A stretch of DNA of 52,277 nucleotides, taken from NCBI GenBank assembly GCA_903835555.1, contig CAILNN010000305.1, positions 1 to 52,277 on the forward strand, given 5' to 3'. Positions 1 to 9,111 of this stretch are shown piece after piece. Numbering within the stretch: the first letter of the stretch is position 1; each line of letters starts with the position of its first letter. A model generated the notes under the pieces. It did not search any database. It was not told where the DNA came from and saw only the letters and a list, made by a program, of their open reading frames with translations. The translations under genes and the position numbers were made by a program. The DNA is from an uncultured Verrucomicrobiota bacterium. Its GTDB lineage: Bacteria > Verrucomicrobiota > Verrucomicrobiia > Limisphaerales > UBA9464.

Positions 1-66
1 CTGGGCGCGGGTAATGGAGGCGATCCAAAGAAAAGCTAAAAGGAACCGTAGAGTTCGATAGTTCAT
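1..66 (-). CDS. Partial gene: N-terminal signal peptide of an exported protein
   Basis: Reading leftward from an ATG at 66-64, the first 22 codons give MNYRTLRFLLAFLWIASITR followed by A-Q. This is a textbook signal peptide: a short basic start, a hydrophobic core and an Ala cleavage position. The frame is open to the window edge, so the mature protein is not visible and no function can be given. The gene is divergent from the toxin-antitoxin pair at 459-1141. Confidence 0.6.
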   Translation of the reverse strand, partial: MNYRTLRFLLAFLWIASITRAQ

Positions 67-267
67 GGCGTAAGGCGGAGTATGGGGTTCGGCGCGACCG
101 ATCGGCTGGAATAGGAGGTAGATAAACAGCTTAGCATAGCCATTGCCAGAGTTAACGGGCGGAGGGGTGTTTTATTAGATCGTTTGTTGCCAGAGCTGAT
201 CCGGGAGAACTATGCGGCGAGTGCGCTCCATTTCGGGCCGCTTGGGTGCAAGTTAAACAGCCGTTCT

Positions 268-308
268 AACCGCAGAGTTGCGCAGATAAACGCAGATTTT
301 TAGAATTG
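268..308 (+). repeat. Family D dispersed repeat, copy 1
   Basis: The sequence begins AACCGCAGAGTTGCGCAGAT and continues with AACGCAGATTTTT. It matches 14301-14340 and, in part, 9840-9870. No hairpin is obvious. It lies outside genes, as do the other copies. Confidence 0.6.
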
Positions 309-380
309 GAAGACAAACACGGCAACCGAAGAGTCTCTATGGTGTCAAACGAGGGTAGGCGCGCTAGCACGGGGTGAACT

Positions 381-417
381 GGGGAAAAAGCGGCGAGACA
401 CCGCTTCCACTTTGGGG
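381..417 (+). repeat. Family C hairpin repeat, copy 1
   Basis: The core AAGCGGCG-AGA-CACCGCTT is an 8-bp hairpin with one mismatch, followed by ACTTTGGGG. It matches copies at 28518-28553 and 47035-47070, where the stem is perfect. The repeat sits just upstream of the AbrB-like gene. Confidence 0.65.
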
Positions 418-458
418 CGGACTTGCAGGTATGGACGATACCACGCATGGTGAACCAC

Positions 459-725
459 ATGACCGTAACGTTTACCTTGGATGATTCCGGAGAGATAAAA
501 CTGCCAGATGATTTGAAGCGCGTTTTCGGAGCGGAACCGGGCATGCATGTCCTAGCCGACGTGACGGCAAACCGGATCGAGATCATCAAGGTCCTGCCGG
601 AGATCACGGAAGGAAAATTGGAAAACGGGGTACTTTTGTTACCGCGGTTGGGTATCCAAACCGATGCCGTTGCAGCCGTCCGGGCGGACCGAGAAGAGCG
701 GGCAGAACGTGCTCTTAGGAAATGA
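459..725 (+). CDS. AbrB/MazE-like antitoxin of a PIN-toxin pair
   Basis: The gene encodes an 88-residue protein. It opens with a short beta-rich segment (VTFTLDDSGEIKLPDDL), the shape of a SpoVT-AbrB/MazE swapped-hairpin DNA-binding domain. The C-terminal half is charged and ends in an Arg/Glu-rich helix that would grip the toxin. The stop overlaps the start of the PIN gene in an ATGA (722-725), so the pair is translationally coupled. I chose the ATG at 459 because GGTGA lies 5-6 bases upstream and the domain begins there. An in-frame ATG at 447 is possible. The role as antitoxin and operon autorepressor comes from the family and the neighbour. The similarity to classical VapB is weak. Confidence 0.7.
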   Translation: MTVTFTLDDSGEIKLPDDLKRVFGAEPGMHVLADVTANRIEIIKVLPEITEGKLENGVLLLPRLGIQTDAVAAVRADREERAERALRK

Positions 726-1141
726 AGGCGCTACTGGACAGTTCGGTGCTAATCGCTGCGTTGACGCCCGATGAAGAAAGGCACTCAGAAAGCTTGATGC
801 TCCTGATGCAAGGCGGAAATTCCGTCTATTCCCACGCGATTCTTGAGACGTTCTCCACACTTACAGGCGGACGCCTCGGGGTGAAAGTGGGTGTAGAATT
901 GGCTTTGAGACTTATTACAGATACAATTATTCCACAAGTCAATATCGTTGAGCTTGGCGCTCAGGAAGTCATTGGCGCTCTAACCCAATCAAAGTCTCGG
1001 GGAGTTCGAGTCGGTGGAGTCTATGATTTCATGCACCTTGTAGCCGCACGGAAAGCTGGGGTAGAGATCGTCTACACAATTAATTGCCCCGATTTCCAAC
1101 ACCTTATACGGGCCGGGGATCCAGAAGTCAGGTATCCGTAA
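722..1141 (+). CDS. PIN-domain ribonuclease toxin (VapC-like)
   Basis: This is a 139-residue protein of PIN-domain size. The acidic residues that bind metal in PIN nucleases can be placed: D6 in LLDSSVL, E42 in ILETFS, D102 in VYDFMHL and D124 in NCPDF. Family members cleave RNA, often initiator tRNA or rRNA, and are neutralised by the upstream antitoxin. The ATGA overlap with the AbrB-like gene supports a two-gene toxin-antitoxin operon. All active-site positions look intact, so the toxin should be functional. Its RNA target cannot be predicted. Confidence 0.85.
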   Translation: MKALLDSSVLIAALTPDEERHSESLMLLMQGGNSVYSHAILETFSTLTGGRLGVKVGVELALRLITDTIIPQVNIVELGAQEVIGALTQSKSRGVRVGGVYDFMHLVAARKAGVEIVYTINCPDFQHLIRAGDPEVRYP

Positions 1142-1242
1142 ATCAACCTGCTGGCCTACGTCGCTTTCACTCGTTCAGGTCTTTGACCTGGTCCGGCGTG
1201 AACTCCTCGATTGAACTCTGAATTCAGTTGATTTTACGTTTT

Positions 1243-1287
1243 TTTCCGAAGTGCCAGAGGGCTGGCGCAGTCCACGACCTGGCGGAC
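1243..1287 (+). repeat. Family A hairpin repeat, copy 1
   Basis: The hairpin GTGCCAG-AGGG-CTGGCGC is followed by AGTCCACGACCTGGCGGA. It matches copies at 15012, 28603, 36440 and 43659. It lies upstream of the metallophosphoesterase. A longer in-frame extension of that gene (from 1251) translates only repeat sequence and should be ignored. Confidence 0.75.
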
Positions 1288-1409
1288 TTCCTAGGCTCCG
1301 ATTACTAGCGGTAGCGTCTTGGACTGAGTGTTTATGGGACAGAGTGAGGCGCTGTCCCCGGTTAATTTGTTGGTTGCAATTGGTGTCAAAGACCGTGGAA
1401 ATCGGATGC

Positions 1410-2402
1410 ATGAACCGACGTGAATTTCTTTCTGGGACTGTGGCCGCCGCGTTGGCTGCCGGATCGATCACTGTGGCCGAAGGAACTTCGGCACAACCAC
1501 CGGTAGTGGGTCGAAGTTCGAAGACCAAACCGTGGGCGGAGATTCCCGTCCGACGAATCAAGACTCGATCGGCGAAGCAATTTCGCTGCATTCAGGTGAC
1601 GGACCTGCACCAATTCCACACCACGCCGGAGGATGACAACCAGACCTTTAGCGACATACAAAAGTATGTGGGCAAGTGGGAACCCGACCTGCTGATTGCC
1701 ACCGGAGACCTGTGGCATGACAACGACCATGGGGAGGGGCCTCGGGGAGTTGAGCGATTGGTAGCTGAATTCGAGAAGATCGGGGTTCCGTGGACCGTGC
1801 TTTGGGGGAATCACGATCGGTTGGATAATTATCAGGCGGGACACGACGCTTTTAGCAGTGCCGCTCATTCGGTATATGGCGGAGCGTGGAGCCACGGGGA
1901 TTACCGGGTAGAGGTTGCTGGGGCCGATGGGGAAATCCCGGTCATGGACTTCATCTGCCTGAATTCGAACCATGAGGGGCTTGGGCCTTGGCAGGTGGAG
2001 GCCCTGAAAACGATGATTGGACAGGTCAAGGCGCGCGGGATTGGCCCTGGAAAAGGAATCCTATTTCACCACATTCCCATGCTGGAACTGAAGACACGGT
2101 TGAATTCCGAAACGTTCCGTGGGCTGAAGTTGGAGGATGTCGCCAGTTTGCAGGATCAAGGGCGGACCTTCCCATTGGTTCAGGAGGCCGGATTTATACG
2201 GGCCTGCTTTTGCGGGCACAACCATGTCAACGATTACGCACTTAATCTGGGAAAGGTGAGCCTGAATTACGGGAGGTCGACTGGACACGCCGGGTATGGC
2301 GGAGAGCGGTTGCGGAAGGGAGCGAAATGGATAGAGGTGGATTTGGGTTCCGGCGAGGTGCAAGCAGCGACGGTGTTCCCGGACGGATCGAGGTTGGCTT
2401 GA
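1410..2402 (+). CDS. Tat-exported calcineurin-like metallophosphoesterase
   Basis: This 330-residue protein starts MNRREFLSGTVAAALAAG, a twin-arginine-type signal, so it is likely folded before export to the periplasm. The five metallophosphoesterase motifs follow in order: TDLH (D65, H67), GDLWHDN, GNHDR, HHIP and GHNH. These residues bind the di-metal centre. Such enzymes hydrolyse phosphomonoesters or diesters; the substrate here is unknown. I placed the start at 1410 because the signal peptide begins there. No partner gene overlaps it, and a strong terminator follows at 2478-2507. Confidence 0.88.
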   Translation: MNRREFLSGTVAAALAAGSITVAEGTSAQPPVVGRSSKTKPWAEIPVRRIKTRSAKQFRCIQVTDLHQFHTTPEDDNQTFSDIQKYVGKWEPDLLIATGDLWHDNDHGEGPRGVERLVAEFEKIGVPWTVLWGNHDRLDNYQAGHDAFSSAAHSVYGGAWSHGDYRVEVAGADGEIPVMDFICLNSNHEGLGPWQVEALKTMIGQVKARGIGPGKGILFHHIPMLELKTRLNSETFRGLKLEDVASLQDQGRTFPLVQEAGFIRACFCGHNHVNDYALNLGKVSLNYGRSTGHAGYGGERLRKGAKWIEVDLGSGEVQAATVFPDGSRLA

Positions 2403-2477
2403 GATGTGCCAAGGTCGTGGCGTTTGGAAGCAACGAATAACTGATTTCGACAACAGACAGAACAAACGGTGTCATAA

Positions 2478-2507
2478 AAAAGGCTTGGCTATTGAGCCAA
2501 GCCTTTT
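2478..2507. terminator. Bidirectional rho-independent terminator
   Basis: AAAAGGCTTGGCT and AGCCAAGCCTTTT form a perfect 13-bp stem around the four-base loop ATTG. The A/T tracts at both ends let it act in either direction. It separates the plus-strand phosphoesterase from the minus-strand TonB receptor and can serve both. Confidence 0.9.
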
Positions 2508-2704
2508 CGCTAATGTCATGTCTCTTAGATGAGTTTAGCGAGCCTTTTCCCCGGTTCGGTGACTCTCACCTTTAAGCTATGACAACTCCAAAGGGGTTGT
2601 TCAGGTACGACTGAGATAGGAATGATTCGGCATTTCGGAGTGGCGGGTCTGACTGCAAAAGCAGAAGCCTATTTCGATGACATGACACGAGTCGGTGGAT
2701 CGGA

Positions 2705-5700
2705 TTAGAACTTCTTGGAGAGTTCGACGTAGATAAAGCGACCGAGAATGTCGTAGGTCGATTTATCGGTGTTGTCTTCGAATCCGGAAGCAATCAGAGG
2801 TGGGGCTTCATCGGTGATATTGTTGGCACCGATGGCGATCCGCGTGTCGTTGTACCATTTGCCCTTGTAGCCACGAACGTTGTAGGCCAACTGCATGTCG
2901 ATGGTGTAGTAGGCTGGCACCTTCCAGGTCGCTCCGCTTTGAGTGAAGGAGTTGGAGGTATTTCCCACCAGCGGCATGGTATCGCCCAAGTCGTTGATGG
3001 CCGGGGTGTAGTGACCAATGACGGTGTAGTCAAAGTCGTGGAAGCTCCAGGTCACGCCGGTGTTGACCTTGTAGTTGGGCAGGGCTCCCTGGGCTTGGGA
3101 GATGCTCAGCGACGCATTGTCGGTGTATTGACCGCCAAAGCTGACCCATTGGCTTTGATTGTCCGTGCGGAAATCATAGTACAAAAGGACATTGGCGTTG
3201 GCAAAGAAGTTGAACGAACCGGCAGTGTCGGTCTTAAGCAGGTAATTGACAACCAGGTCCAATCCCTCGGTGCGTTGGGATCCACCTGGCACGGTTGGGA
3301 CCGTGAGTGTCCCAAAGTTATCGTGGGTGATAACGCCGGTTGCGGCGCTGTAGTTGGCTCCGTTTTGGTCTTGGTACAAGGGTTGACCGAAGAGCAACGG
3401 GCTCTTGAGCCAAGAGGAATTCACACCGTTCTTGTTTAGATCGGCGATGATGGAGCTGGCGTTGGCCAATTGACCGATGTTGTCCTGCTGAATGGTGTAG
3501 AAATCGACACTCAGGGTCAGGTTCGGAATTTCCTTGGGCGAAAAGACGACACCCAACGTCTTGCTTTCGGCGGTAGAAGGCGGGAGCAGCGGATTTGAAA
3601 GCTGATTGACTGTCTCCTGGCGGGTAAGTCCATTGATACTGATCAACGGATTGTTTTGCACTTCAGGGCCGTAGAGGCTGAACAAGCTCGGAACGATAAA
3701 GCTTTGGCTATAAGTTCCACGGATAGTGACTTGCTTGTCTTGGGGCTGCCAGCGGAAGCCGACTTTGGGAATGGCGGAGTTATGGACAATGTCCTCTGCA
3801 TTCGGGTCGGTCAGATTGGGGGCTTCCACACGTTCAATGCGTCCGGCGGCGGATAGCTCAAACTTGTATAAAGCCGGGATTTCCATTTCCGGAGAGGTAA
3901 TCGGGATACTGGCCTCAATAAAGCCGGAGCTCCGGTGACGAGAGCCGCCACCGAAGGAGTTACCCGCGTTCAGGCCGAGCAACTTGCCGCTGGTGGTCAG
4001 GTCGTCGAAGGAGTTGCTGATCGATTCATCCAAATACTGGCCGCCAACAGCCAGAGAGAAGGGTCCGCCAGGGAGGTCGAATATTTCTCCGGTGATCGCC
4101 CCGTTCAAGGTGTATAGTTCGGATTCGCCGGACTGATAGCCGTGAGCGGTGATTGCATTCAACGTCTGCGCACTGTTTACCCCGGGGAGACCGAATGGGT
4201 TATACAGAGGAACGTGATTTCCATTGCTATCGGTCAATTGGCTCAAAGTAGTTGAGCCATTGTAGGGCATCAGAGCCAAATTCAACTTGTTGCCGTCGCC
4301 GCTGGTGAGGGATTGATTCTGAGTTGAGCGATTGTAATCGACATTCAAGTCGTAGTGATACTTCTCGAGGACGTCTCCTTTGAGTCCGCCGACCCAGTGT
4401 AGGAAATCGGTAGTCGATTCAAACTGGCGGTTACCGAGCTCGACGATACGTTGCCGAATGCGGGGACTAGAAGAACCTCCGGTTCCCAAATTAATCCCAA
4501 ACGGGTTGTATGGGTTCGAACTGGGGACAAACGTTCCATAGCTGGACAGCGCAGGAAGGGGAGCGGGAGCCAACTGCCCCAAGCTATCATTTTGGGTGTA
4601 GAGGAACTGGGCGTAGAACACGAGCTTCTCGTCATAGAAGTTGTGTTCGAAGTTGCTGAGGAAATTACGGCGGTCCTGACGCTGAATGGAAATCGTATTC
4701 AGGTCGGTGGTATTGAAAATAGCGGTTCCACCACCCAAGGCCTGGCTGGTAGGCGTCGAGCTGATAGGGATATACGGATTATAACCGAGCTGCGATTGGG
4801 CGTAGGCATTGTAAGCAGCGATGGTCTTAAAGGTCTGGCCAGCAAAAACTGGCGGGGTGGTCACCGAGGCGTTGTAGCCGGGGGCTCCTTTGGCCAACGG
4901 CGAGCCGGCGAGGATATAGGCACCGGTCTTATCGCTGACCGCGCCGGGGTAGGTTGGGCTATAGTAACCGGGCGCATTGAGCCCTGCAGCTTCCAACTCA
5001 GTGGCTGAAAGGCTGCCAATGGAGCGGTCCTTGGTGTAAAGAGGGTCGGAACCGTAGTAATTGATACCGACCGTCAGCCGGGTCTTTTCATCGGCATAGC
5101 CATAATTGGCGTGGGCCTTGTATTCGCTAAAGGAGCCCTTGCCGGTGGCAAACCCATAACGTCCACCGACATCAAATCCGTTGAAATTCTTCTTGGTGAC
5201 GATATTCACGACACCGCCGATAGCATCCGAGCCGTAGGCGGTGGAGGCACCATCCTTCAGAATCTCGATTCGCTCGATCATGGAGACCGGCAGGGTGTTG
5301 ACGTCTACAGCGGCTCCCTGGCTGAATGAGGAATTGACCAATCGTTGGCCGTCCAACAGGACCAAGGTGGGCAGGTTACGAATCGACACGTTGGCTTCAC
5401 CGAAACCGCCGTTGTTGACCGTCTGGCCGATATTTCCGTTTCCGGAAAAGGAAGGGTCCAGGGACTTCAAAACCGCCAGGACGTCTTGAGTGCCGGTGAT
5501 TTGAATATCTGCGGCGGTGACAGTCTGGATAGGTTCCAAAGTAACGGTTTCAGCGGTTCGGATGTAGGAACCGACCACCTGAGTTTTTTCCATGGTCGCC
5601 GGTGCATTGGTTGCACCGTCTTGAGCGAACAAGGAATAACCGGTAAGCAGTTGCGCTCCTAATCCCGCGAGAAGCGCACTCCGATAAAGATCGGCATGGC

Positions 5701-5725
5701 GCAGTTGGCTGGCAGAGTAATTCAT
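2705..5725 (-). CDS. TonB-dependent outer-membrane receptor
   Basis: This protein of about 1006 residues has a signal peptide near the N-terminus (ALLAGLGAQLLTGYSLFAQ). A plug domain of the CirA/FepA type follows: VLAVLKSLDPSFSG, NVSIRNLPTLVLLDGQRL and IERIEILKDGASTAYGSDAI. A long C-terminal beta-barrel ends in aromatic FIYVELSKKF. A TonB box is hard to place; EKTQVVGSYI near residue 50 marks the plug start. The family imports large ligands (siderophores, cobalamin, glycans) through the outer membrane with TonB energy. No SusD-like gene is next to it, which argues against a classic glycan Sus pair. The next minus-strand gene upstream is a cobalamin adenosyltransferase, but no ligand can be assigned. 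The ATG at 5725 is preferred over a GTG at 5737. Confidence 0.92.
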   Translation of the reverse strand: MNYSASQLRHADLYRSALLAGLGAQLLTGYSLFAQDGATNAPATMEKTQVVGSYIRTAETVTLEPIQTVTAADIQITGTQDVLAVLKSLDPSFSGNGNIGQTVNNGGFGEANVSIRNLPTLVLLDGQRLVNSSFSQGAAVDVNTLPVSMIERIEILKDGASTAYGSDAIGGVVNIVTKKNFNGFDVGGRYGFATGKGSFSEYKAHANYGYADEKTRLTVGINYYGSDPLYTKDRSIGSLSATELEAAGLNAPGYYSPTYPGAVSDKTGAYILAGSPLAKGAPGYNASVTTPPVFAGQTFKTIAAYNAYAQSQLGYNPYIPISSTPTSQALGGGTAIFNTTDLNTISIQRQDRRNFLSNFEHNFYDEKLVFYAQFLYTQNDSLGQLAPAPLPALSSYGTFVPSSNPYNPFGINLGTGGSSSPRIRQRIVELGNRQFESTTDFLHWVGGLKGDVLEKYHYDLNVDYNRSTQNQSLTSGDGNKLNLALMPYNGSTTLSQLTDSNGNHVPLYNPFGLPGVNSAQTLNAITAHGYQSGESELYTLNGAITGEIFDLPGGPFSLAVGGQYLDESISNSFDDLTTSGKLLGLNAGNSFGGGSRHRSSGFIEASIPITSPEMEIPALYKFELSAAGRIERVEAPNLTDPNAEDIVHNSAIPKVGFRWQPQDKQVTIRGTYSQSFIVPSLFSLYGPEVQNNPLISINGLTRQETVNQLSNPLLPPSTAESKTLGVVFSPKEIPNLTLSVDFYTIQQDNIGQLANASSIIADLNKNGVNSSWLKSPLLFGQPLYQDQNGANYSAATGVITHDNFGTLTVPTVPGGSQRTEGLDLVVNYLLKTDTAGSFNFFANANVLLYYDFRTDNQSQWVSFGGQYTDNASLSISQAQGALPNYKVNTGVTWSFHDFDYTVIGHYTPAINDLGDTMPLVGNTSNSFTQSGATWKVPAYYTIDMQLAYNVRGYKGKWYNDTRIAIGANNITDEAPPLIASGFEDNTDKSTYDILGRFIYVELSKKF

Positions 5726-6181
5726 GGTTTTGAACACTGAACAGCTAGGTTTGTGTGCGGCTGTTCTTTCCCGCCGTATAAAGCCCTGAAACGATCAGGT
5801 GACAAGTCCGAAATCGACGATTTCCCGCGTAACAAATCGGTGTCGAACGTGTCATGAGGGGTTTAGGACTGCTCGACATCATCGAATAATCATTTGACAA
5901 GTACTTGATAGACAAATGGTTATAAACAGAACGACCTCCTGGTATAGCCGGACTTTCCAGCCGACGGCCATTAAAAAAATTCACCGTCCGTTTTTTTCTA
6001 GACCAATCTCTTTGGGTTTAAGGGGCAAGACGCTGACGGGTGTCACTTAGGTATTGGGTGGTCCGCCAGCCGTCTGGAGCTTCGGCATGGGGCGGCGGAC
6101 TTGGATTCGTGTAGCGGCTTGTCGGGTTCCGGCCCAAAAGCGGTAGAGGACTATCGCAGTCCAAGACGTTGCCGCGTTAAA
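5726..6181. other. Intergenic region upstream of the TonB receptor
   Basis: The half next to the receptor is A/T-rich and probably carries its promoter. A TTGACA at 5894-5899 lies on the plus strand and has no well-spaced -10, so I do not call it. I looked for a cobalamin riboswitch because of the adenosyltransferase and found no B12-box-like sequence. A diverged family A repeat lies at 6138-6168. Confidence 0.4.
6138..6168 (+). repeat. Family A repeat, diverged copy
   Basis: The hairpin GCGGTAG-AGGA-CTATCGC is followed by AGTCCAAGACG. The loop and flank match family A, but the stem has different bases and remains paired (one G-T wobble). This is compensatory change. Confidence 0.5.
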
Positions 6182-6739
6182 TCAGGCCACACGGGCTTCT
6201 GCGTCGGCGCATACCTTGGTCTCCACCCAGCGGGCGAAGAGCCAGAGGAGGTCCGCCAATCGGTTGAGGTAGATGATGATTTCGGCGTTCTCCAATTGAC
6301 CGGATTCATGCAATGCCACCACACGCCGCTCGGCCCTGCGACAAATGGTGCGAGCCAAATCCAAGGGAGCGGCGGTTGGGACGGTCCCTGGAGTTGCCCA
6401 TCCTTTGAAGGAAACGGACTGGGATTCGATTTTTCGCACCCAGTCATCCAGCTTTTCGGTCATTGCGGGTTGAACCAAATGAAAGCCGTCGCCCACATAG
6501 CGGGGCAAATCGTCAACGGCGGTCGCCAACTCGCCCATCAGCACGACCAAGTCGTGTTGAATGGTGACCAGTGGATCGGTCACTTCTGTGCCAGGACCGG
6601 CTGCTCGGGCCAGGCCGATGGCGGCGTTAAGTTCATCGACGGTGCCATAGGCTTCGACCCGTGGATGGGATTTTGAGACCCGCCGATTATACATCAATCC
6701 CGTGGAACCCGAATCTCCGGTGCGCGTGGCAATACTCAT
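6182..6739 (-). CDS. ATP:cob(I)alamin adenosyltransferase, PduO type
   Basis: This 185-residue protein transfers the adenosyl group of ATP to cob(I)alamin, making coenzyme B12. It starts MSIATRTGDSGSTGLMYNRR, the PduO ATP-binding signature (TRTGD.G.TGL). Then come VEAYGTVDELNAAIG and a C-terminal four-helix bundle with ARTICRRAERRVVAL and YLNRLADLLWLFARW, all typical of the family. The start at 6739 is the one that begins the signature; upstream in-frame codons show no conservation. It is transcribed toward the TonB receptor but separated by about 450 bases, so it is probably a separate unit. It is divergent from the sugar-isomerase operon. Confidence 0.92.
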   Translation of the reverse strand: MSIATRTGDSGSTGLMYNRRVSKSHPRVEAYGTVDELNAAIGLARAAGPGTEVTDPLVTIQHDLVVLMGELATAVDDLPRYVGDGFHLVQPAMTEKLDDWVRKIESQSVSFKGWATPGTVPTAAPLDLARTICRRAERRVVALHESGQLENAEIIIYLNRLADLLWLFARWVETKVCADAEARVA

Positions 6740-6855
6740 TCGGCGGCAACGGTGGAACAAGTGGCGCTTTGTGCAAGACAGATGCATCGCCCGTGGAAAT
6801 CCGCTTGCCGTCTGGCGGGGAAAAAGGCAGTTACCTCGGAGCACTTCCACCGCCT

Positions 6856-7899
6856 ATGTCCGCCGCCCCCAATCTATTCCCGAAACTTCACAATGCCATG
6901 TGGCCTGGCCTCGTTGGCAAAGGTAGCCCAGGAGCCGAACCCTTTATCGACTTCGACACCATGCTGAGCCTGACGGCCAAGGCCGAGGTCAACGGGACAA
7001 AGTTTGATGGCGTGGATTTGTTCCTCTATGAGCCGCATATCTCGATTGATTTGAATGATGATGGCATTCAGCGCCTGGCGGAAAAAATTCACAGCCATGG
7101 ATTTTCGGTCGGTTCGGTGGTGGCACCGGTTTGGTTTGATGGGTCGGCGATGGGCAGTGAGACACAAACTGCAAATTGGGTCACAGCGGTCCGCAAAGCG
7201 TGCCGAATTGCTGAAAAGCTGCGGGAATTAAAGGTGCGTCCCTATGGAGTGGTACGCATTGATTCGGCGGCATCTGTCCATGACTGGGCTACGGACCCGG
7301 AAGGCAATACCGCGAAGATTGCTGCTACGTTCAAAGAAGGAGCCAAAGTGGCATTGGACCATGGCGAAAAACTGGCCGCTGAGGGGGAGATTTGTTGGGG
7401 GGCGATGCATTCCTGGAAATGGATGGTTCGGCTGCTTGAAACGGTCGGGATGCCTGGCGTGGTCGGGTTTCAGGCAGACATGGCGCATACCCTGCTTTAC
7501 GTGCTGGGAGAAAATGCCCCGGAACACCGGATTGTGCCTGCGGATTTCCATTGGGAGCCAGGGGTTTTCCACGAAGCGATGAAGACCATGACGGCGGCCC
7601 TTCGCCCGTGGATGATCGATTTTCACGTCGCCCAGAATGACGCGACGGTCAAAGGCTCGGGTACCCACGACAAGACGGGACGTCATTGCCCGGTCACCGA
7701 CCCGTTTGGAAAGCTCAATGTACCCCGTGATTCTGGTTATTGGCTGCGCGATGACGACGCCAAAGTGAATCGTGCGGTTCAGCATATTTGTTGGGACGGC
7801 TGCATGTTTCCCAATGAAATGCTGATGCGCCAGGAAACCTGGAATAACATCCTGGCGGCGATGATTCAGGTGCGCGAAAACCACGGATGGTCGGTTTGA
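6856..7899 (+). CDS. Sugar phosphate isomerase/epimerase-like TIM-barrel protein
   Basis: This 347-residue protein resembles the xylose isomerase-like TIM-barrel family. It begins PNLFPKLHNAMWPGLVGKG and has the pattern of alternating strands and helices expected of the barrel. Candidate metal-site acids and histidines lie in GFQADMAHTLLYV, DFHWEPGVFHEAM and MIDFHVAQND. A GTHDKTGRHCP segment near the C-terminus is characteristic of large PVC-group members. It is followed after 66 bases by a Gfo/Idh/MocA oxidoreductase, the usual partner in catabolism of modified sugars. The substrate is unknown. The ATG at 6856 was chosen because the upstream frame overlaps the divergent cob(I)alamin adenosyltransferase start. 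Confidence 0.82.
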   Translation: MSAAPNLFPKLHNAMWPGLVGKGSPGAEPFIDFDTMLSLTAKAEVNGTKFDGVDLFLYEPHISIDLNDDGIQRLAEKIHSHGFSVGSVVAPVWFDGSAMGSETQTANWVTAVRKACRIAEKLRELKVRPYGVVRIDSAASVHDWATDPEGNTAKIAATFKEGAKVALDHGEKLAAEGEICWGAMHSWKWMVRLLETVGMPGVVGFQADMAHTLLYVLGENAPEHRIVPADFHWEPGVFHEAMKTMTAALRPWMIDFHVAQNDATVKGSGTHDKTGRHCPVTDPFGKLNVPRDSGYWLRDDDAKVNRAVQHICWDGCMFPNEMLMRQETWNNILAAMIQVRENHGWSV

Positions 7900-7965
7900 A
7901 CCAATGCTCTGAACATCACCTTTCCAAGACCACACACTACTAGCGATTCTTTCATCATTCACACT

Positions 7966-9111
7966 ATGGCCAAGAAACCACTTCGTATTGGATTGATCGG
8001 CTACGGCTTCATGGGGCGCGCCCATTCGAATGCCTATGCCAAGGTTGGGCATTTCTTTGATTCGGAGCATGAATGCGTCTTGCAAGCCGTGTGCGCCCGG
8101 GATGAGGCCAAAGTCAAAGACTTTGCCGCCCGGTGGGGTTATCAATCGATCGAGACCGATTGGCGGCAACTAGTGGCCCGGCCTGATATCGACCTGATCG
8201 ACATAGCGGTACCGAACAATTTGCATGCCGAAATCGCTCTGGCTGCAGCCAAGGCTGGCAAAATGATCCTGTGCGAAAAGCCGCTGGCGATGAATCCGCT
8301 AGAGGCGGAAAAGATGGTTGAAGCCATTGAGGCGGCCAACGTGCCGAACATGGTCTGGTACAACTACCGGCGTTGTCCGGCGGTCACTCTGGCCAAGCAA
8401 TTGATCGACGAGGGTCGACTGGGGCGAATTTTCCATTACCGGGCGAAGTTCTTGCAGGATTGGACCATCAATCCGGAATTGCCGCAGGGGGGTGCCGGGC
8501 TTTGGCGATTGGACGCGGCAGCGGCGGGTTCGGGTGTTACCGGCGACCTTTTGGCACATTGTATTGATACCGCGCTTTGGCTAAACGGTCCGATTCACTC
8601 GGTTACTGCCATGACCGAAACCTTCATCAAAGAGCGCAAGCACAATGCGAGTGGTAAGGTTGAGAAAGTAGGCATTGATGATGCCTGCGCTTTCCTGGCC
8701 CGATTTGATAACGGTTCCCTGGCGACCTTCGAATCGACTCGCTACGCGCGCGGACACAAGGCCCTGTATACCTTCGAGATCAACGGCGAGAACGCTTCGA
8801 TTTCCTGGGATTTGCACGACTTGCATCGCTTGCAATATTTCGATCATCGCGACCAGGGATTGGTCCGCGGGTGGCGCAACATTCATGTGAGCGACGGGGA
8901 TCAACCGTACTTGAAAAACTGGTGGGTGCCGGGGCTACAGATTGGCTACGAGCACAGTTTCGTGCACCAAGTCGCCGATTTCCTCAAGGGCCTGGATACG
9001 GGGACCCCTGCCCGCCCGAATTTCCGTGACGGTCTCGCCACAGATTACGTGGTTGACGCGGTGCTCAATTCGGCCCGGTCTTCGCAGTGGGTGGACGTGA
9101 AGCACGCGTGA
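7966..9111 (+). CDS. Gfo/Idh/MocA family NAD(P)-dependent oxidoreductase
   Basis: This is a 381-residue protein. The N-terminal Rossmann fold has [17 protein letters not shown] (GxGxxG). The family motif CEKPLAMN, whose lysine is catalytic, follows near residue 105. The C-terminal alpha/beta domain carries [11 protein letters not shown], with the conserved histidine region, and [10 protein letters not shown]. Members oxidise or reduce sugars and inositols with NAD(P). The gene sits between a sugar isomerase-like gene and a GT2 whose start overlaps its stop by one base (TGATG at 9109-9113). The three are very likely co-transcribed. Confidence 0.92.
   Translation: MAKKPLRIGLIGYGFMGRAHSNAYAKVGHFFDSEHECVLQAVCARDEAKVKDFAARWGYQSIETDWRQLVARPDIDLIDIAVPNNLHAEIALAAAKAGKMILCEKPLAMNPLEAEKMVEAIEAANVPNMVWYNYRRCPAVTLAKQLIDEGRLGRIFHYRAKFLQDWTINPELPQGGAGLWRLDAAAAGSGVTGDLLAHCIDTALWLNGPIHSVTAMTETFIKERKHNASGKVEKVGIDDACAFLARFDNGSLATFESTRYARGHKALYTFEINGENASISWDLHDLHRLQYFDHRDQGLVRGWRNIHVSDGDQPYLKNWWVPGLQIGYEHSFVHQVADFLKGLDTGTPARPNFRDGLATDYVVDAVLNSARSSQWVDVKHA

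Larger units (their letters stand above)
67..458. other. Intergenic region with two dispersed repeats
   Basis: This gap lies between the divergent left-edge gene and the AbrB-like gene. It holds a family D repeat (268-308) and a family C hairpin (381-417), listed separately. No convincing ORF or RNA gene was seen in it. Promoters for both flanking genes are expected here, but I could not pick clear -35/-10 pairs. Confidence 0.5.

Noticed and set aside
1251..1409. N-terminal extension of the metallophosphoesterase
   Set aside because: It translates a family A repeat and lies upstream of an evident Tat signal start.
5894..5926. Sigma-70-like promoter TTGACA...TATAAA on the plus strand
   Set aside because: The spacer is 21 bases and no plus-strand gene follows.
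5726..6181. Cobalamin riboswitch upstream of the TonB receptor
   Set aside because: No B12-box or matching stem pattern was seen on the minus strand.
7228..8169. 313-codon minus-strand frame
   Set aside because: It is antisense to the isomerase and oxidoreductase genes, and no family is recognisable.
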